Assembly (NCBI GenBank): GCA_963576725.1
Contig: OY755251.1
Span: 37,020,862-37,084,861, forward strand
DNA length: 64,000 nucleotides
Origin: Azorinus chamasolen
Taxonomy: Eukaryota > Mollusca > Bivalvia > Cardiida > Solecurtidae
Direction of reading: 5' to 3'
Shown: positions 59,393 through 64,000 of the stretch, piece after piece
Layout: each line of letters starts with the position of its first letter
Position numbering within the stretch: position 1 is the first letter of the stretch
Made by a program: the position numbers and the translations under genes
Notes under the pieces: generated by a model
The model's database searches: none
Told to the model about the DNA's origin: nothing
What the model saw: the letters and a program-made list of their open reading frames with translations, nothing else

Positions 59393-59605
59393 ATCCCCGT
59401 TCTATATTTAGTCCAATTTTCAATAAATACTGAATATTCATGGACATAATAGTTCTAATGAAATATGGTAAGTATAACATTGTACCATTTTAAATTCCAT
59501 TAGCAAAAATAGCAGATCCTGATCAGAAGTTTCTATAGGAGCCATCTGATCTGGTTCTACTCTGTTTGCAAATGCGTGAATGCGTTTATATGAGGGAAAG
59601 GGTTA
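59393..59605 (+). mobile_element. MITE A2, left terminus lost
   Basis: CCCCGTTCTATATTTAGTCC to GAGGGAAAGGGTTAA. Palindrome decayed on the left arm. Confidence 0.75.
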
Positions 59606-59621
59606 ATAAACATGGGTGCTT

Positions 59622-59885
59622 TTAAACCTTTCCTTCATATTAAACACTTTTCACACCTTTGCAAACAGAGTAGACTCAGATCAGATGGCTCCTGTAGGAG
59701 CTGTCAGATCAGGGTCTGCTCTGTTTGCTTTTGAAATCATACTAAACCTGACCCTTCCATTTCTACCAATACCATACATTCATGTGTAGATTTGCCAATT
59801 TAAAATTTTAGATACTAATTATTATATACAATGTAATCAAGATGTTGTTATTCCTTACATGAATAATCAACAGGAAAAGGGTTAA
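59622..59885 (-). mobile_element. MITE A
   Basis: TTAAACCTTTCCTTCATATT to GGAAAAGGGTTAA. Palindrome GATGGCTCCTGTAGGAGCTG. A T core remnant (59886-59933) follows. Confidence 0.8.
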
Positions 59886-59933
59886 TGCAGGACAAGCTCC
59901 TATAGGACTTTTCTGTATAACTATTGACCTACA

Positions 59934-60147
59934 TTAACCCATTCCCTTATATGCTATTTCCTTCAATAAATCTACCGAAATGGAGCATTTACTAGAGAAA
60001 ATAATTTTTTGGAATTGTATAGTTTTGAAACCATCATGATAAATAGAGCATTTGCTCCACAGGAGCAAATGCTCTATCTATCACAATGGTTTCACAAAGG
60101 AACTTTTACAGAGGAGGCAAAAGATGTCAATATGAGAGAATGGGTTA
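59934..60147 (+). mobile_element. MITE B
   Basis: TTAACCCATTCCCTTATATG to GAGAATGGGTTAA. Palindrome CTCCACAGGAG. Shares TTAA with the next A. Confidence 0.9.
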
Positions 60148-60434
60148 ACCCTTTACTCCATATAATATGCCTTTGCAAACAGAGAAGACACTAAACTGAC
60201 AACTCTAGTCAGAGCCCTCTAATCAGGGTCTGCTCTGTTTACTAAAGAAATAATACAGATTGGAGTCTTCATTTCACCTTGAGTTTTTATATTTCATTAT
60301 AAAAATTTAGCTAATATAGATCTGATATAACAGTTTCTGCAATGGCAAAAAAATCTAAACCATTATAAAAAATTCAGCTAATTAAATATTTGTGATGTCA
60401 TCATTTCATACATGAGTATTCATGGAGTAAAGAC
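60144..60434 (-). mobile_element. MITE A with duplicated right body
   Basis: TTAACCCTTTACTCCATATA to GGAGTAAAGACC. The TTATAAAAATTTAGCTAAT / TTATAAAAAATTCAGCTAAT block occurs twice. Confidence 0.7.
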
Positions 60435-60502
60435 CCCTACAACTAACAATTAGATCTTTTTTTCGTAGTCACATTTGAGGGGTTTAACTGAACTTGATAG
60501 TA

Positions 60503-60877
60503 CAGTAAAAACCCTCTAAACCAGAATTCTAGTATAGAAGAATTTTGATACTTTTAGGCCGGTAGCTGCTTAATGCAGGAGCTTTCTGCATGACTTTCAC
60601 CCTGCATTAAACCTTACTACACTGACTTTTCAAATGGACTATTCCAAATTTCAAACAGGTCAAGCTTATGGTGAATATTAAGGAATTTTTCTAAAGAAAA
60701 GTGTAACATCACAAACAGTGCAGACCCTGATCCCAGAGGAGCTCTCTCATCTGGGTCTACACTGTTTGTAAAGGACATTAGTGGCTCGTGTCCTGCACAG
60801 TAAGGGTTATGCTGCCACCTGTCTCCCAAACCGACATTTATACTGAACTTAATGTCCAGTTTAGAGGGGTTTTACTG
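60503..60877. mobile_element. MITE T split by nested F
   Basis: CAGTAAAAACCCTCTAAACC and GTTTAGAGGGGTTTTACTG, TA flanks. The hairpin is cut at CCTGCATTAA by an F copy and resumes GCTGCCACCTGTCTCCCAAA. Confidence 0.85.
60607..60810. mobile_element. MITE F nested in T
   Basis: TTAAACCTTACTACACTGAC, ACAAACAGTGCAGACCCTGA, CCAGAGGAGCTCTC, GTAAGGGTTAT. Confidence 0.7.
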
Positions 60878-61043
60878 TACTCATTTTCTGCAAGCAAAGG
60901 GCAAGCCAACTGTTCACACCTGGGATTGGAATGTAACAGGTTACAGGAGAACTACTGCATATGAACGTTCAGACTTTATGATTTACTCACGCCTATCTAC
61001 AAACTCTACAAACAAAATTCTTATCCTAACCTAACAAGAAATA

Positions 61044-61243
61044 TTAACCCTTTGCCTGCTAAGTTCTACCTGACTCGCACTCACAAACAGAGTGGATCTA
61101 GATCATGATGAGGCACCGAGTCAGTTGATGTCTCATCAGGATCCAAGCTGTTTGACATATTTAAGTCAATAGTTTCTCAAAAGTTTGAACAAATCGGAAA
61201 ATTGCAACAGATCTGTAATTTTTACAGCAGACTCAAGGATTAA
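61044..61243. mobile_element. MITE E, reference copy
   Basis: TTAACCCTTTGCCTGCTAAG to GCAGACTCAAGGATTAA. Imperfect palindrome ATGATGAGGCACCGAGTCAG...GATGTCTCATCAGGATCC. Ends are piggyBac-like. Confidence 0.7.
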
Positions 61244-61309
61244 CCTAGAACTGTCACTGTGATGATCTATTGCTTAGGTAGAAATACAGTAAAACCAGTT
61301 TACTTCATG

Positions 61310-61517
61310 AATATTTAGAGCTGCAGATAACGATGCTTACTCAAATACTAAAATCCGTACTCAAATACTAAAATCGTCATTTCTCCACTAAACCCTATGT
61401 TGTTACCACTCTTTAGAATCGCCTCGAAGAGACAATTCTAAAGAGTGGTCACAACATAGGGTTTAGTGGAGAAATAAAGAATTTATACTTGAAAATACGC
61501 ATCTTATCTGCAGCTTC
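61310..61517 (-). mobile_element. MITE H inserted in A sequence
   Basis: AGAGCTGCAGATAACGATGC to TCTTATCTGCAGCTTC, hairpin CACTCTTTAGAATCGCCTCG / GAGACAATTCTAAAGAGTG. GAATATT flanks it on both sides, consistent with a 7-8 bp target duplication. CGTACTCAAATACTAAAATC is duplicated at the left. Confidence 0.8.
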
Positions 61518-61618
61518 GAATATTCATGGTAGAAATAATAAATATGTATCTGTGTTAGCTGAACTTTTATCATACATGTAGTTTATATTTCTTTTGCCAA
61601 AGTAGAAATTATTAAGTA

Positions 61619-61876
61619 TTAACCCTTTCGTCCATGAATATTTATGTAAGAAATAAGGTAGAAATAATGACATCATGAATATTAATTAGATTAATTGTTA
61701 TAATAGCACATGGACACAGGATAATTTGGCCAAGGCAGCAACTGCAGAATCATTTCTATTATAGCATAAGCAAACAGAGCAGACCCTGATCAGACGGCTC
61801 CTACAGAAGTTGTCTGATCTTGGTCTACTCTGTTTGCAAAGGCGTAGAAACACATATTTATCTAGTTAAAGGGTTA
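61619..61876 (+). mobile_element. MITE A1
   Basis: TTAACCCTTTCGTCCATGAA to AGTTAAAGGGTTAA. GTAGAAATAA/GTAAGAAATAA local duplication. Palindrome partly decayed. Confidence 0.85.
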
Positions 61877-62049
61877 AAGAAAGGGCTATGGTCAATACAT
61901 GATTACCTAATATATTCGGGTAACTCTCTGTTAATTTGTGCAGCTAAATAATTCAATTTGGCAATATTGTGATAATTTAAATTAGACAAAGTAGTTAATA
62001 GTGTAGACCGTTGATCTGGCACTTTATGCCTAAGTTTGTCTACTACTTA

Positions 62050-62194
62050 GGGTATTTAGATTGTGTAGGATTGAAACCATTGTTATAAAAAGAGCATTTG
62101 CTCCTATGGAGCAAATACTCTATTTATCACAATGGTTTCGAAAAGTGACTTTTATTGAGGCATCAAAGGGTGTCAATATGACTAAATGGGTTAA
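62050..62194 (+). mobile_element. MITE B, left half lost
   Basis: GATTGTGTAGGATTGAAACC, palindrome CTCCTATGGAG, AAATGGGTTAA. Confidence 0.8.
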
Positions 62195-62237
62195 ATGAGT
62201 TAAAAGAAACGATTAAAATCATTATATCATACTGAGG

Positions 62238-62461
62238 GGGTTACCCTTTACTCCATGAAAATTCAGGCAAAAAATAATTATATCTTGATTTTTAATGATT
62301 TAAACTCTTTCGGCATTTTGGGCCATTGCAAACATTTTAGAATCAGATCTATATTATGTCATAAGCAAACAGAGCAGACCCTAATCAGAAGGCTCCAACT
62401 GGGGTCGTTTGATCTGGGTCTACTCTGTTTGAAAAGGCATATATATGGAGTACAGGGTTGA
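62238..62461 (+). mobile_element. MITE A1
   Basis: GGGGTTACCCTTTACTCCAT to GGAGTACAGGGTTGA. Palindrome decayed around GGCTCCAACTGGGG. Confidence 0.75.
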
Positions 62462-62596
62462 GTTCAAAACAGACATTAATAATTTATGTTTTCTAGCATG
62501 TTTTCCAAAAACGGAACTGTGCAAGTAAAGACTCTCAGAATCGTAAAATACAAACACAGGAGTGCTGTACTTAATAAAACATATAGCTAAAATTGG

Positions 62597-62706
62597 TGTA
62601 CTTAACAAATGCATTCAAGTCTAGCAAATATTGTTGTATTTAACAATTGCATTTAGCCTAGCAAATATTGTTGTACTTAACAATTGCATCAAGTCTAGCA
62701 AACATA
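62597..62706 (+). repeat. About 38-bp tandem repeat, 3 copies
   Basis: GTACTTAACAAATGCATTCA...CTAGCAAATATTGTT with diverged copies at about 62597, 62634 and 62672. Confidence 0.8.
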
Positions 62707-62829
62707 CGTCTAGAGAATATTTGCTTTGAAGCAAATGGATGGAACCTGACCAGCTGATTACAGTAGAAACAATCATACACAGAACTGTACATAAGAAGTG
62801 TACTGGGGAATTGAAAGTAAATATTTTTT

Positions 62830-63005
62830 TATATTACTCCACCAAACCTCATCTTGCTGCTACTCATTAGAATTGCCTCTCCGAGGGTCTGCTCTGTTTG
62901 CCTCTCCGAGGCGATTCTAATGAGTAGCAACAAGATTGGGTTTGGCTGAGAAAAATAAGCCATTTTGATATACATGTAATGAGTATGCTTCTTATCTGCA
63001 GACCT
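62830..63005. mobile_element. MITE H variant
   Basis: TACTCATTAGAATTGCCTCT / AGGCGATTCTAATGAGTA hairpin with CACCAAACCTCATCTTGCTG and ACAAGATTGGGTTTGGCTGA. Ends ATCTGCAGACCTG. Confidence 0.7.
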
Positions 63006-63219
63006 GATACACACACAAAATGATCTGAGCAAGGGGCAATAGTAGCTTTGGCTGAGCTTGTAATGAACAAATTACAGACATGGAGATAAGCGGCGCATGG
63101 TTCTCTCAGAATACCTTATTTCAAGTTATTTTTAACAAAACACTATTTAGCAATTGTTTACCTTGTACTCATTAGAATTGCCTTGAATTGTTGATACTAC
63201 TGAGTACCAAAAATAGGGG

Positions 63220-63445
63220 TTAACCCTTCCCCTCATGTAAATGTCTTCACTTCTTTGCAAATAGAGTAGACCCAGATCAGACACCTCCTGTAGGATATGT
63301 CTGAGCAGAGTCTGCTCTTTATGCTTATAATATAATATAGACGTGATTCTACAGTTTCTGCATGAGCCAAAATATCCTGTGTTCATATGCCATTATAAAA
63401 CTAAATCTAATTAATATTCATGATTTTTTCTTACATGAAGGGAAG
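63220..63445 (-). mobile_element. MITE A
   Basis: TTAACCCTTCCCCTCATGTA, palindrome CACCTCCTGTAGGATATG, ATTAATATTCATGATTTTTT. Right end decayed. Confidence 0.75.
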
Positions 63446-63625
63446 AACATTTGTCTGATTACTAAACCGTCTAGTAGATGATCTTTACAACTTTGCAGAC
63501 CCCGATCAGACAGCTCGTATAGATGTATGATCAGGATCTGCAGTTTGCTTACATGTTTACAGATCTTATTCTCTCTTGTTTGCCATTAACATAGATTTTC
63601 TTACATTATCATTTTAATATAAGAA

Positions 63626-63904
63626 TTAACCCTTTCCCTGTTCTATGGTTATTCCAAATTTCAAACCTACTTAATATCCATAGATCACAAAATACATGTA
63701 TACCGGTAGTTACAATGAAATACGGAAGGTGGAACATTGTAGCCATTTTAGAAACTAAAGAAACTGATATATCAAATTCCATTAGAAAACAGAGCAGAGT
63801 CAGCAGACCCTCATCAGATGGCTCATACAGGAGCCGTCTGATCTGGGTCTACTCTGTTTGCAAATGCGTGACTGAAAACACATTTATATGAAGGAAATGG
63901 TTAA
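63626..63904 (+). mobile_element. MITE A2
   Basis: TTAACCCTTTCCCTGTTCTA to GGAAATGGTTAA. Palindrome GATGGCTCATACAGGAGCCG. Small CAGAGTCAGCAGA insertion. Nothing recognised from 63905 to the window end. Confidence 0.85.
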
Positions 63905-64000
63905 TATCCATAGTGGATTTTGCAGACAATGAAGATCCTGATCGGACAATGTCAAAATAAAGCCTAAAAGCCACAAACACAGCTTTTCTCAAAACATGGT

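Noticed and set aside
62867..63070. Small overlapping minus-strand frames near 63 kb
   Set aside because: They translate the hairpin of an H MITE.

Overview
This is an animal genome window, most likely from a bivalve mollusc. It has split genes with GT-AG introns, no operons or ribosome binding sites, AT-rich sequence, and two genes of animal type. The bivalve guess rests on the dispersed elements that begin AGCTCACC and end TCTTGTT, which I associate with bivalve genomes. It is inference, not proof.

Two protein-coding genes can be reconstructed. (1) On the minus strand, seven coding exons between 15964 and 5788 encode a complete 257-residue DCUN1D1-like protein (DCN1-like, cullin neddylation co-E3; UBA plus PONY domain). 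All junctions are in phase, and the first exon contributes only the ATG of the conserved start. An in-frame ATG at 16042 could add 26 residues. (2) On the plus strand, from 23056, an MSRB3-like methionine-R-sulfoxide reductase has two shared coding exons (23056-23264, 24389-24561) and two alternative terminal exons (28422-28609 and 33316-33455). Each terminal exon supplies a complete second half of the catalytic domain, in the same phase. The first ends in an ER-retention-like RSEL and gives 189 residues with a signal-peptide-like N-terminus. The second ends ETTV and gives 173 residues. The genes are divergently oriented, about 7 kb apart. No other convincing gene was found, and 34-64 kb looks like pure repeat plus unrecognised spacer.

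Everything else is dominated by short non-autonomous transposons. Families, named here for this annotation: A (A1/A2) and B are TTAA-flanked, piggyBac-like MITEs of about 215-260 bp with TTAACCC...GGGTTAA ends and a perfect internal palindrome (A: CAGACGGCTCC/GGAGCCGTCTG; B: GAGCATTTGCTCC/GGAGCAAATGCTC). E and F are further TTAA families. T (and T2) is a TA-flanked family of about 205 bp with CAGTAAAACC ends (Tc1/mariner-pogo-like). H is a hAT-like MITE with CAGAGCT ends and an 8-bp target duplication in one clear case. C is a hairpin family. I count about 26 B copies and more than 50 A copies. They are extensively nested in one another, often at the same internal TTAA, or abut and share a single TTAA. 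Orientation for A/B: plus means the CATGAATATTCATG (A) or GGCTATTTTTAGA (B) end is on the left.

Larger elements, left to right: a 0.7-kb element with ~95-bp terminal inverted repeats (16475-17169); a 4.0-kb hAT-like element with an 8-bp target duplication (17588-21623) holding a 960-bp CAGTAAAACGG element and a Helentron-like element; a 0.8-kb inverted-repeat element (22003-22783) holding a tRNA-Thr-like sequence in its own inverted repeat; a Helentron-like element with about ten 165-bp tandem units (24686-26498) inside a B copy; two elements at 29030-30172; a 0.8-kb inverted-repeat element (30461-31275); and another Helentron-like element (48009-49810) interrupted by a Penelope-like fragment. 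Minisatellites include two independent arrays with a 48-bp period that grew out of A copies (37040-37567, 53403-53642).
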